Shown piece by piece: positions 39,301 through 51,300 of a stretch of DNA of 64,000 bases (position 1 is its first letter; each line of letters starts with the position of its first letter). The DNA comes from Crotophaga sulcirostris. Lineage: Eukaryota > Chordata > Aves > Cuculiformes > Crotophagidae. The notes beneath the pieces are model-generated. The model was not told where the DNA came from and searched no databases. It saw only the letters and a program-made list of their open reading frames with translations. Position numbers and translations under genes: made by a program. The stretch is taken from contig VYZB01000383.1 in assembly GCA_013397455.1 (NCBI GenBank), forward strand, positions 529,501 to 593,500, read 5' to 3'.

Positions 39301-42300
39301 TTTGCACCAGAAAACGCTCGTGAGACTTAAGATGTTCATAATTTCCCTCATGTCCCCAAGGCTGCAATTTTATTACTTCACAATAAAGAAGCCTGGCATA
39401 ACTTTATCATTGGAGTCATTGACCTTTTTTCTTGGATGCCAAAGGGATCTATCACGTCCTTACAATCCCACTCCTCCTTCAGTGCCTTCAGGTCCTTGAG
39501 CAGTCATCTTCATGAGTTGCTTCTTGCAGAGTTGTATTATAGGTATCTTCTTTGGGTTAGACATCTGCTGAAGGCCGTTTTTTTGGGAACTTGCTTAGGA
39601 ACTTGGTTCTTCCTCCCAGTTTGGAGGACTCCTGCTTCTGACAGATTATAACAATTAACTGATCTCTGGTTATCTCCTGACACCAACTCTCTCAGCCTGC
39701 AGTGGGAGACGACAGATTAGTCATGGTTTGAGAGCTAAACCCAAATATTTTTAACAGTCTATCACACACTGCGACAAGCGTAGTTTGAATTTCCATTAGA
39801 AAAGTACGATGCTGTTTCTCAGTTTCTTGGGTGAAACAAATATGACTTTTTCCCCACCCTCCTATTTCAGAATATACCACAAATTTTCATGGAAAAAAGT
39901 CATAAATAGTTGATAAGTCTTAAAATCTACATTAAGAAAACCTGTTGTGATTTTTGCTTTGAAGTAATTAGATGCTTTTAGCCAGTTACATCCCTTTTTG
40001 TGTTTTCAAGAGACTATGTAAGCAATTTGGAAATTTCATAGTGGGGTTTTTGTGCATCATTATTCTTTAACGAAACTTTCATATGACATCACCATCCTGT
40101 GATGGAAGCTGCTCAGAGTGTGCCTGATGTTAATAGGCGCTGTCAAAGTTATTCTGTAAATGGTGACTGACTTTGACAGGGCTACCCTCTGAATCAACCT
40201 GTTCTACAGATTCTAGTGGCATTAAGTGAATTTCTGAAAAAGAAAGAAAGAAAAAAAACAGAAGAAAAAGCGAATTCATATTCCAACAGAATGGTTTAAC
40301 AGAGAGGGTAACGGTGATATCCTGTCATAAGGGCTGATATGGTGGAAAACAGTGTGGCTTCACCAACTGATGGTGTGACAGACAGCACATTTTTCTATTT
40401 TCAGTGAAGCAATTGCAGAATTGCAAAAAAAAATACAAGTGCCTGGAGCCATGAAAAGTGGGGCTGCTGCTTAAGATGTACATTTCAAATGGCTTTAGCA
40501 TTTAATGTAGCCAGCACTGGCTATTGCTGGACATGGAGACAGAATGACATCTTTGTGCTGCTTTGTCACTGCCACACAGCCTTTCTCCTGGTCACCTTCC
40601 TTATTCTGGAGGCTGGGCAGGGTGGCAGCCTCTGTCACTGGAGGATGTTGTGACACAGACCTGGTTCTCTCATGCTGGGACTAGGATTTGGACATGTCTC
40701 AGAGCAACTGTCCCACCTGCCAGTCTATCTAATTGCTGGAGTTGCAGAAGACAAATTTGCCAGAGGTGATCTTGATCAAGTAAGTTACAAAGTACTCACC
40801 CCTACCAAAAGTGGTTCTTTAATGAAGATGAGGTTCAGCTACCCAAATATTTTGAATATTTAGCAAGTGTTGTTTTGGAAGAGTGCATTCAGACTTGTTC
40901 CCTCTTTGCAGTCTGTGACACGGCTCTATAATATCCATGCAAAATAAACACTTTCCCTTTTATCTTACAGATATTGGAATAACTTTTAAATAGATAATAT
41001 TAAATAGTGTCAGAAAACCTGCCTTAAGAGGCGCCAAGGTGATGCAAGATAGACTAGGATAAGAGTACAGCATTTCTAAGAGGAAAAAAAGGTCGTCAGG
41101 AAGACAGCAAATGCTTTAACATTCAGAGAAATAGAAGCAGCATGTGGAAAAGCTGGAAGTTCGGGAGTTGTTTTTCTTTGCATTAAAAAATAAATCTGAC
41201 ATGAATGATATTGAAAGAGGAGGATTTGTTCATGTGATAGAAATGTGTTATTCAAGAAGAGGATGTGTGAAAAAGAACAGTGCAAAAAAACACTGGCTGG
41301 TGTGCTGTGCGTGGATCTTCTAGGGGAGTAAAACAGTGTAAGCTGCAAACCTCTGAATATTTTGGAGAGTGTTTGAAGCTCTTTCCCTCCCTCTTGGCTT
41401 TCATAACTATGTGCTGTCAAGTGGTGCTGCATGCCAAGGAACCGGTAGTGGTCAGGATCAATTTTATGTAAATTGTTTGGGAATGGGGGGAGCCACATTT
41501 TGTGGTTACACAGATATCCCATGGAATACCATGGAACCACTGTAAAATCACTTTCAACTATCGGTGTTGCAGTGTCCGAAGCATATTTTCTGGTTTTATT
41601 CCAAAATCAAAACATTTTCAAGGAAAAGTTGCATGTCTCTTAGCAAAGATTTCGCATTTGCTTGTGGTTACAGTGGGTGGGTGGATTGTGGAAATTGGTG
41701 GTGGGATTTGTCTGCCAACTCCTGTTTAGCTGTGTATGATGAAGATGATGACACAGCTTTGACTGCTTCATCTTCACTGAGCACTAAAGGTTGAACAATT
41801 TTAATTGGGAGGAAAAAGCAAACACGTTGACTATTTAGAGGAGAATATTATATTTGTGTCTGGTTTTTGAAAGTTCAGTCAAATTTTTCCACTCTTGGAG
41901 CTGTACCCATCTCATTCCCAGAGCTCTCCCTGCCTTTCACCAAAATAAAAAGAAGTAAATCAGTTTTTTTTTTTAAATGTACAGTTTGAAAAGTATGAAT
42001 CACTGATTTTATTCTTGAAATATGCTTTTTGTCATTTAAATTAATGCTTATTATTCCTAACATACATTTGGGCTAAGTATCACACACAGTATTACAAGGT
42101 TGGAAAAGGAAAGGACCTTTGAGATCATCGAGTCCAACCTATAATCCAACACTAACCTGATCTAGTAGGTTGCCCATGAAAATGCATGGGGGAATTGCTT
42201 GTGGAAATAAGAAACACATGAGCCCAGCATGGTACAAAAATCTTTGAACTACGTGGAGAGTTATTTTATTGTCACAGTGTTAAGGCAGTAACATCTTAGC

Positions 42301-45300
42301 CACTGGAATTCCAGTTACATGGCTGGATACCTTTCTTGTTTTTCCTGGCTCGCTCCTTTTACAAACCTCTGCTATTTTTCTTGATGGGCAGAATATAAAT
42401 TCTCATGTGTCATGTACTCTAGCAGCTAATCTGAGTGCAATTTTAATATAAGCTGCAGCTAATTGCACATGTTTTGTCTTCACAGCAATTTCCGATTCTT
42501 GATGATTGCTTTAGCCTATGCTATACCACTGGGTGTTTTCTCTGGCTGGTCTGGTGTTCTGGATTTGATATTAACACCAGTTCATGTAAGCCAAGTAAGT
42601 ATCTCCTGACTGATTTTGTAAGTCTTTCTTTTGCACTAGAATAGAATTTTATCTGGTTTTTATGTTTAAGCTGGTTTTAATACATATGAACCACTTGGCT
42701 CCTAAAATTTTAAACAAAATAACTGCAGCTTTGGCATCCCAAACTCTCATGGTTCTCCCTACTGAGCCTTCACCAGTTCTGAGTATTTTCAGAACCTTAT
42801 GCACCTTTTGACAAGAAGGAAGATAGGGGTAAACAAACGGAAGCATTGTTGGCTGCTACACTTTTAGTAGAAGAAAATAATGCTTACCAGGTGGAAAAGA
42901 TGAAGTGGGGAAAAGAGGGTTTCTAAGGTTTTGATAGAGAATTATAAAAATCCAGAGGATGTTACGCAGATACTATAAACAGAGGTTATGTTTAGGGCAT
43001 AGGCTACTTAGTTATACTTTCTTTTAGTGAATTTATTTCCTTTTAAATATCCCAGAAGAAGTCTTGCACTTCGCATTGTTGTCAGGGGCTGTTGGTAACA
43101 TTTTGTAGCTCTTGCATACCATTTCTTTTGAAAGTAACATCTTATCATCATCTTTTCTCAGCTTTAACACATTTCCTGGGTCTTTTTTTTTGTTTGTTTC
43201 TTGTCAGGTAGATGCAGGCTGGATTGGATTTTGGTCTATAGTTGGAGGTTGTGTCGTTGGCATAGCAATGGCAAGGTAGGAATAATTACATGTCCTTCTG
43301 CTTTTATTCCAACTGTGATTGTCATTTCGCTTATCCTGTTAATAATGTAACTTGTTTTCTCTTATCTTCTGGAAACTTAAAGTGGGAAATGCATTCTGGG
43401 GTTACAATGTGTTTCTTGTAAAGCAATAATTTATATGTTCCATGATATTGGTTGCTGGGGGTTGAGAATGCCACGTGTGTATACCTCAATTTGGCAAGTC
43501 CTACTTTTCCTCCTGACATGTACTTCCCGTATGCTTCTTTTAAACACAGTTGTTGTGAATTCAGCTGCCTGGTATGAGGGCAAATCTGTTGCAGCACATT
43601 TGGAAAGCATTGGAGAGATTAGTGTCTGTCTCCTTCCATCAACGCTTTTTGACATATTGATTCCTGAAGGGATATTGGGAATGTAGCACAAGCTGCCTAC
43701 CCACAATAACATCACATTCCTCTACAGAGAAGTTAGTCTGGGCCTGTTTTGGCCAGGTTGCTGGATTCCTATATGGCCTAGCTATTTTTTGCTGTACTGC
43801 TATGGATGTACCTCCTCCTTTTATATATCCAAACACAGCTCTTTCTGGCCATCATGAGTTCTGATGCCACGGGGAGCCGAAAAGCAAGCAATGGATTGCC
43901 CTTCCAAAAGGCTGCTGCTTTTTCTTCATTGAGATCCTCTTTAGAAAAAAAAAGCAGCAGGGGAAAGCAGAAAAAGTCTTTCAGGAGTTACTTAAGTAGT
44001 GGTTTTATGAAACTGGCTAAAACCAGTTGCATGTGCCCCTTGCGTTATCTAAGCATTGTCCTGACTTCTCTCTAGCCTCTCTTCAGACTCCAGTTCTGCA
44101 ATGAATTTAGCTCAAGTGCAGGGGTTTGTCATCATTGCAGTCACTGTGGGATTGTGGACCCAGAGAGGCTTCTTTCTAGGACAGAAATTGAAACTCTCTT
44201 TTTTTTTTTCACTTGCTGTGCATCATCAGAGTACACAATGCATGAAGAAATGTGAGGTTTCTCATCCTGACATTTTGCAGGCTGCCTAGCAACTGCGACA
44301 GAAGAAGAAAAAACTACTGACCTAGGGAAGAGAAACAAGCGCTTCCCTCCTTTCCACTCCACATGCAGGCCAAAGGACTTAATCTAGTGAAACAAAAGTT
44401 CACACCCTGTTTTCCTCTAAAACTTTTGGTTTTGTTTTGAGTTGCTTTTGATTAGCTAAGCTCAGATACGCGGTTTTCTCCGTGAGAAGTAGATGTTTAA
44501 AACCAACTGCAGTAAATGACAGATCCCAGTGCAGGTTACATGCTGAAGCAGGTAGTGTGCCAGTTTAATCTTTTCCTTTGTGAGTTAATCCCTGGTGTAT
44601 CTGCAACATTTCAATAGTAGAGGGGCACCCTTAGCAGCTCACTTAACTTTGTTAGGAGAGAATCTGCTGACTCAATGCCATCATGCAAATCTCAACCTTT
44701 ATGGTAGATTAATTTATTTAATATATTGCCTGGGTTAAGTTTCAGGAAATGCTGACAGTCTCTTTAACTACTTCAAAATTGATTTCAAATCTTCTTGAAT
44801 ACCAGTATTTTGTAGCATTTGGAGCTTTGCTTTTGAGTAAATAAAAAAAAATACTAACAGTCTGTCTCCAAATATGTGTCTCTAACTTGGGAGATACACA
44901 GTTCAAATGGGAGGGTTTGCATACAGAAAGGGAGGGAGGAGGTGATTTGTCACTCCTGATGGATGACTCTTTCCTCCTAGGCCTATTCAGCATTTATCTG
45001 TGTAGGGTTGAATCAATGACGAGTCTGACTGTAATCTGCTGAAAGTTGTAATTAGGAAAATTAAGTAATGATTCTTGTCAAGGCTGACAAGTTGATGCAT
45101 TTCAGTGTCAGGACTGTGACTTGCCGAGCAAGCAGCACTCTCCCTTAACCCCCTCTCAAGAAGCTGTTATTTTTGGTTTGTTTTTTTTTTTTTTCTAATT
45201 TTTATTTTTCAATGCTAACTTATCAAAGTGAAATTGATACAGTCTAGGAATTTGCAGATTCTATCATTTAGAATTGTAACAACCTAAGCCTTGCCCTGGA

Positions 45301-48300
45301 ACATTTGGCCCTGCACGTCACAATACGTATTAAATCATCTATATTTAAAGTAATGCCCAGTTTTGAAATTTGTTCATCTATTTCATTTTCAAAATGGTGC
45401 AAGTTTTCTTCAGCACAATACATAAATCCTCTGGCTCTCCACCCACTGCTGTCCCGTGTTGTTGGATATGTTTAGCTAATTTTTGTGATGCATTTTTATA
45501 ATTGAAAAGCCTGGGCTATTTTGGGTAGCTGGCAGGTGCTGTACCCTTTGCTGGCAGCTTTCAAATGATACTGGTACTGCAGTGTCAAAGAGCAACATTC
45601 ATATGATTGCATGAAAACATAGATCTATTCCTTTTTCTCAATTTTTTTTTTGCCACATTTGCTAATGATCATAGATATTTCTGAGGTTTTGTCCTCCACA
45701 GCTCAGTTTGTCTTCCTGCTTCCTGCAGCGTAGTCAAAATGCGGAAACTTTATGACATGGTGATGATTTCCTTAGCAACAGACAGTGTTGTCAGCAAGGC
45801 AGGTTTGTGATTTTAACTGTAGGAGCCAGCCTAGGGCTGGATTTGCTGGATTGCAGGAGACTGTTACCAGCAGTAGGCTCAGGGGTCTGTGTCTGGGTAA
45901 GTATACACCTTCTCTGCTGCTGTGCCTACTTTTTTTTAGCAGCTGCAGACATCCCCTTACATGCTAGATGATGAAAAAAGATTTAAACAGAACAGAGGAG
46001 TTTAAAAGCAGATACTGGGGTCAGAGGATAAAAATAATTCCTCTCTTTTTTTTGATTGAATCAATTCTGAAGAGTTGACTAAATTTACAGTCATCTTTAT
46101 TCTCCTCTAACCAGACAAGGAGCAGAGGTCCCTTGATTACCAAGTTCAGGCTAGTTTGCTATGCCATTTTTCCTCATTATTTCTGTTGCTGGCTGAATTC
46201 AGTAGCTGCGTAAACCTTTAAGTTTGTATTTGACCATTCTGGAGTACTGTGATATCTGAGAGTTCGTTGCAGCACACTATTGCCACTGATAACCAAACCA
46301 AGACACAACAAAAACGTACTTTGTGTCAAAAAGAATTGCGACTGCTCAATAAAGGTAGATATTATTATTATTATTATTATTGCTCTCTGCAACTACCTTA
46401 TTGCTCTCTACAACTAGTAGTGATGTTTGCCAACAGGCAAAGCAGGGAGTCTCTGTGGAAGAAGCCAAAAGTTTGCACTTTGAGGTGCTTCTGAGAAGCG
46501 TTTAAAATTGCTGATTTTGACCCCAGTGTTCCTGAAGAGTAATTAAAGAAAATGGCAAACCTCTGAGAAGAAAGGATCCTGATAGCTGGATTTGGATTGT
46601 CAGAAAAAAACAACAGTAGCAGCTAACCTCTGACTGTTAGAGATTGATGTGTAAACCACCTGAACACTGCAGTCATAAACTTTTAACATTATATGCAGCA
46701 TTGATCTTCCTCTACTGCTTATTGAATTACTCACTGCTAAATTCAATGTGGAATTAAAGCACAGGGAGAATCAAAATAAGAGCAAAGAAGTGAGTTTTTA
46801 TATGTGTATTTTTATTGCATTACTTGTACATCTCTTATGGTGTAGGTAGGGAGCTTACTTGTTTTATCTAGTAAGCTGTATGGTATCTGCCTGTAAAGTG
46901 ATCTTTGAAAGAGGAGGACAGGCAGTTAGGTGGCAGAGTTTGACACTGACCAACCTGGGTGGATTATCGTGCTGTCAGCCTCGTTGAGGTGGGAGGCCAC
47001 GAAGGGAAAAGATATTCTTTAGACATACGTACCTAACCAATCTAACTCAAAATCACATCTCGTAAGCAGGAGATTATAGAAAATTACTAGTGGATAAATG
47101 ACATTGCCTTTTCTGATACATCTTTTTTAGTTGCTGTGTTGAAATCCCTTTTGAAAAGAGCAGTTGCACTGATAATTATGCTGTGTGAGCACTGCTCAAA
47201 CGCATTATGTCTTCTCGAAAGAAAAAGAAAAAAAAGATGAAAAAAGCAATTGTACCATCAAGTGGTATAAGGATCATATTTCCCTCTGTATAACAGCCAG
47301 ATTTCCCAAAGACTTGTGGGGCTGTCCTCCCTGAGACTGTCAGTGGGGCAGACTTAGGAGAGGACTGGCACCAGGTCTTGGTTTTTGGAACTTTTCAACC
47401 CAAAACAACCACCGGCAGTGATCGCGTGTGCAAAGAGTTCCTCTTGTACCTAAGCCACCAAGAACTTCATGGCCAATGCATCCGAGGCTTCAGAAGCTGT
47501 TTCTTGTCATCTTCAATCTAGGGATTCTGGTATTTGGAGTTTTGTCATTTCCCACAGGAATGAATCTTGACACTTAACTGTGTCTTGAATGAAATGTAGC
47601 AGCCTCCTCCTATGCTAATTGAGCGCTGTGTCTGCCAAGGGAGACTGGCAAACGCCGATAAAACAGAGATGTAAGTAGTGGTGTGATGTTGTGTCCAACA
47701 AATGCAGAAAGGAAAAAAATTACCTTCCTGTATATCAAGTGTTTTCAATTGATGCCTTGAGAATTGTTCTGGTTTGGTTGTTACTTTATGACAGCGAAAA
47801 AATCTATGGCTCTTCAGCTTGACAGCTAGAAATATCACCATTCTATAAAAAAAGCCTTTTTTTTCCTATTTCTGAAAATGAGAAATGATTTTAAAATTGT
47901 TTTTATACTCTCCAAATGAGAATATACAGAATCAATTGTCAAACATCACATTTAAATAATATGAAAATCATCATTTGTACTGCTCTGATTGGTGCTTTTA
48001 TTTTAGGTTTGCAGATTTTATCAGAGGCATGCTGAAGTTCATACTGCTGCTGCTTTTATCTGGAGCAACATTGGCATCAACCTGGTTCACTCTCAGCTGT
48101 CTAACTACTGTCACTCATCTGCCTTTGACTACAGGTATTGACAATAGTTTTAATTCCTGTAATTTATACCTGATATAATTGCAGTCTTAAGTCAACTATG
48201 TTATAACCTGGTTTGGTATCTTCAGTAATACAGTAGTTTTTCCAGGACAAAAGAAAAAAAAAAAAAAAACCTCCTGAGTCTGAAATATATTTACCAACTT

Positions 48301-51300
48301 TCAATAAATTCATAAAAAGATTAAAAACTAACAAAAGCCAATAATAAGAACCCAGAAAATATGTGTGAAATTGTTTTGGGGTGGGTTTTTTTGGTTTTAG
48401 TGTTTTGGAATAACAGAGATATGAAATAAATCAAGAAAAATCAGGTGAATGGGAGTAGGGTTTCATTTAAGAAACAGAGACATGTCTGGGAATTTAGGGT
48501 TTCCAAACTTTAGGTTAATTATTTGAAACACATGGTGTGGTTCAAACCAAGGTGACCCATAGTATATTCATCCATCTAAATCTGTCCCTGCACTGTGCTG
48601 TCCTCTTTTTCGCACCTGCATGCAGGTTCAGGGAACTCTTCCAGTCCAAAATTAACTCAGCCTGTGCCTCAAAAAGATGGGAAAAAAGCTGTTGGCAGGA
48701 GTAGGGAAAGAGCTCAGAGGTCTACTCAGGCTGCCAGCGAGCTGTACCCTTGGTTAAAAATTAACACTGTTTATTTCTTAAAAATCTGTCCTTCTTCTTG
48801 CTGTCTTCACCAGAGGAGTGATCCACCTATGATTCCAAGACCTTCAACAGGGTAATGAGTTACAGTAAAACTGAACCATTGAGATTTTTAAAATATTTAC
48901 TTATCTAAGAATTCTGTAAATCCATTTTAAATAAAATGCCACCTTTGTTATAGGCAAGTTTATGCATTATAGGAGAAATGAAAATTGTTTTTTCCTGTTT
49001 TTAATAAATAGTTTGGTGTGGAGAGTAGTATATGAAACACTGTTTTACTCAAATTAACTTTGAGTTTCGATAAGTGTCCTTGGTGCATTGCATATGTCAC
49101 AACAATAAACTAAAGTGGGTACAGCAAATTGAAATACATGATCAATTCAGGATAAAGACCATCTGGATGGATAGGTCAAATTTGTGATTTATCTTGGAAT
49201 TTCAACTTTGTGAAAAAAATTTGTGCTTAAATAAAACTTATTTTAATCAGTGAATCAAATTTCATGGTGCCTGTTGTCATACCAAATGACTACACTTTTC
49301 TTTTCCATCAAATCTGAAATAAATGCAATAAAAGCTTATTTCTTGTGCTTGCCTGCTTCATCACTGCAAGCCTGCAGTAATGTAAATTTTTACAGTAACT
49401 CTATCTTCTGAATTGATGCAACAAGCCAAACGCATAAATGTCCCTTCAAGTCTATGCATAAGAATGAAGCAGCGAGGTTTCAAGAGGTGAAAGTCATTAT
49501 GTAGGTACTCACCAATGATCCAAAACAAAACTGCTGGAGCTCTGTCTTTGATTTTGGTTTTTTTTTTTTTTCTAAAGAACTTGGCATGCAACATAGATTC
49601 TAGAAGAATTATTAATTGTTTATAATGTGTAGGTGCTTTACGGTGGGGTTTTTTTGGAAAGGTGATCCACTGTCAGGACATAAAAGTACCTATGATATTT
49701 TGGATTTCATATAAAGTATCCTAAACTAAAATTCCCTTGATAAAAATGTAAGGATTGGGTTGTTCTTTTCATGCAGTTATCATTTAAATTAAAATGAATG
49801 ATTCCTTAGACTGAGTTGTAAATTATATTTTAGAGTTTTCTGCCTGTGCTGTTCGTATAGATGTTACTGTAAACGTTGAGCCCTTTCCTGTAAAACACGA
49901 GCTTGTTTGACATAGAAATGCCAGCAATATGGCATTTCTATATTTTTCATATTTCTATATGGTGCATTCTTCAAAAAAGGCAATCTAAAGCATCAGGACC
50001 TAACGTGTAGCCACCAAATAAGATCTTTTTTTCTTCTGGCATAATAGTTAAGCTTCATAGATGGGTGGAGCAGGGTTCATATCAGCCTTTTCTCATTTAT
50101 GTTCATATGAAATAGATGTAATGCTCCTGTTCAATTTAGATCCTTGTACACAGACGAGCATCTTTATGAAATACACTGTTATGGATGAAAACACTCAAGC
50201 TATTTCAGCTAATTTATAGGACTTCATGCTAGTTTATTCCTCAATGTAATGATGCAATGTGATGATGACCTGTGCATTCCACAGTAATTGGGAGAAACAG
50301 TACATTTGAATTGATTTGGATGAACTTTTTTTCTTTTAATTAAAAGTTTGAGATGTAGAGTATATCAGAGTATAAATGTAGGAGGACACATGCAGGCTGT
50401 GGGCACCTGGGGAAGTGGTTTGAGGTAGCTGGTTAAGGTAGAAGTCACCCTGCATACTCAGTGGACCAGTGTTGACAGTGGACTTCTGGGTAGTTATCCT
50501 CTGTGTGTTTTTGTAGAGCTAGATGGTAAGCAAAACAAAAGCAGCCATCATTGTGGTTGGTTTCTATGTTGTTGTTGTTGTTTGGGGGATGAGGTGTGTT
50601 TGGTTTAGAGATTTTTTTCTTATTTTTCTATTTTTTCCCTTTTTAATTTCTTTTTTAATTATTTTTTTTTAGTAGAGGCCCATCTAATGCTTTGTATCCC
50701 ATAGCTGCTTTGCAGGCATCACTGAACTGTTTCAGTGTTATCACCTAGTGCAAAGCAGGGAGTACCATATTATTGAGGGCAACAGGATTTAATGTTACCA
50801 GGAGTTTCACAAGCTCCTCAACTTCTCCATGTCCTGTGACAAAGAGCTCAAGTGTTAGGCTTGGTGGTGCTGCAGCGCCAGTTACGGATCTCAGTCCGCA
50901 CTTTCATTCTTGTTCTAAAGCTGAGGCCAAGCAAGGAAGATTCAAAACTGACTGTTATGGAAACTTGGTGGGGGGTTGTGTGTGTGTATGTGTGTGTACT
51001 CATTTGATCTTCCAAGGAGGTTTTTCCTTGCAACCATCTAGCTCCCATTCTGAGAGGGGCTTCCCCTTCCTCTCTTGCCCTGCCTCCAATGTTGTTCTCT
51101 TGAGCGAGTTGGACCTTGCCCTAAAAAACCCGTGAGTGTTGCCATCTTCAGCAATACCAGGAAACTACTAAAACATCCACCAGATGGACTGCTGGTACAG
51201 CTAAAAGGGAGCTCTTCCATGGGACAGGACAGTTGTTTTGATGAGGAAGCAAGACACCTCAAGGGAGTCTTTGTACTGGCCTAGGTGTTACAACGGGCTT

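Larger units (their letters stand above)
37147..42485 (+). other. SLC49A4 intron 4 (5.3 kb)
   Basis: GTAGGT donor and CACAG acceptor. Holds CR1 fragments at 37905 and 42079 and a 77-base exon-like segment at 40703-40779 (see findings). A 154-codon minus-strand ORF at 41076-41540 has no recognisable domain. Confidence 0.9.
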
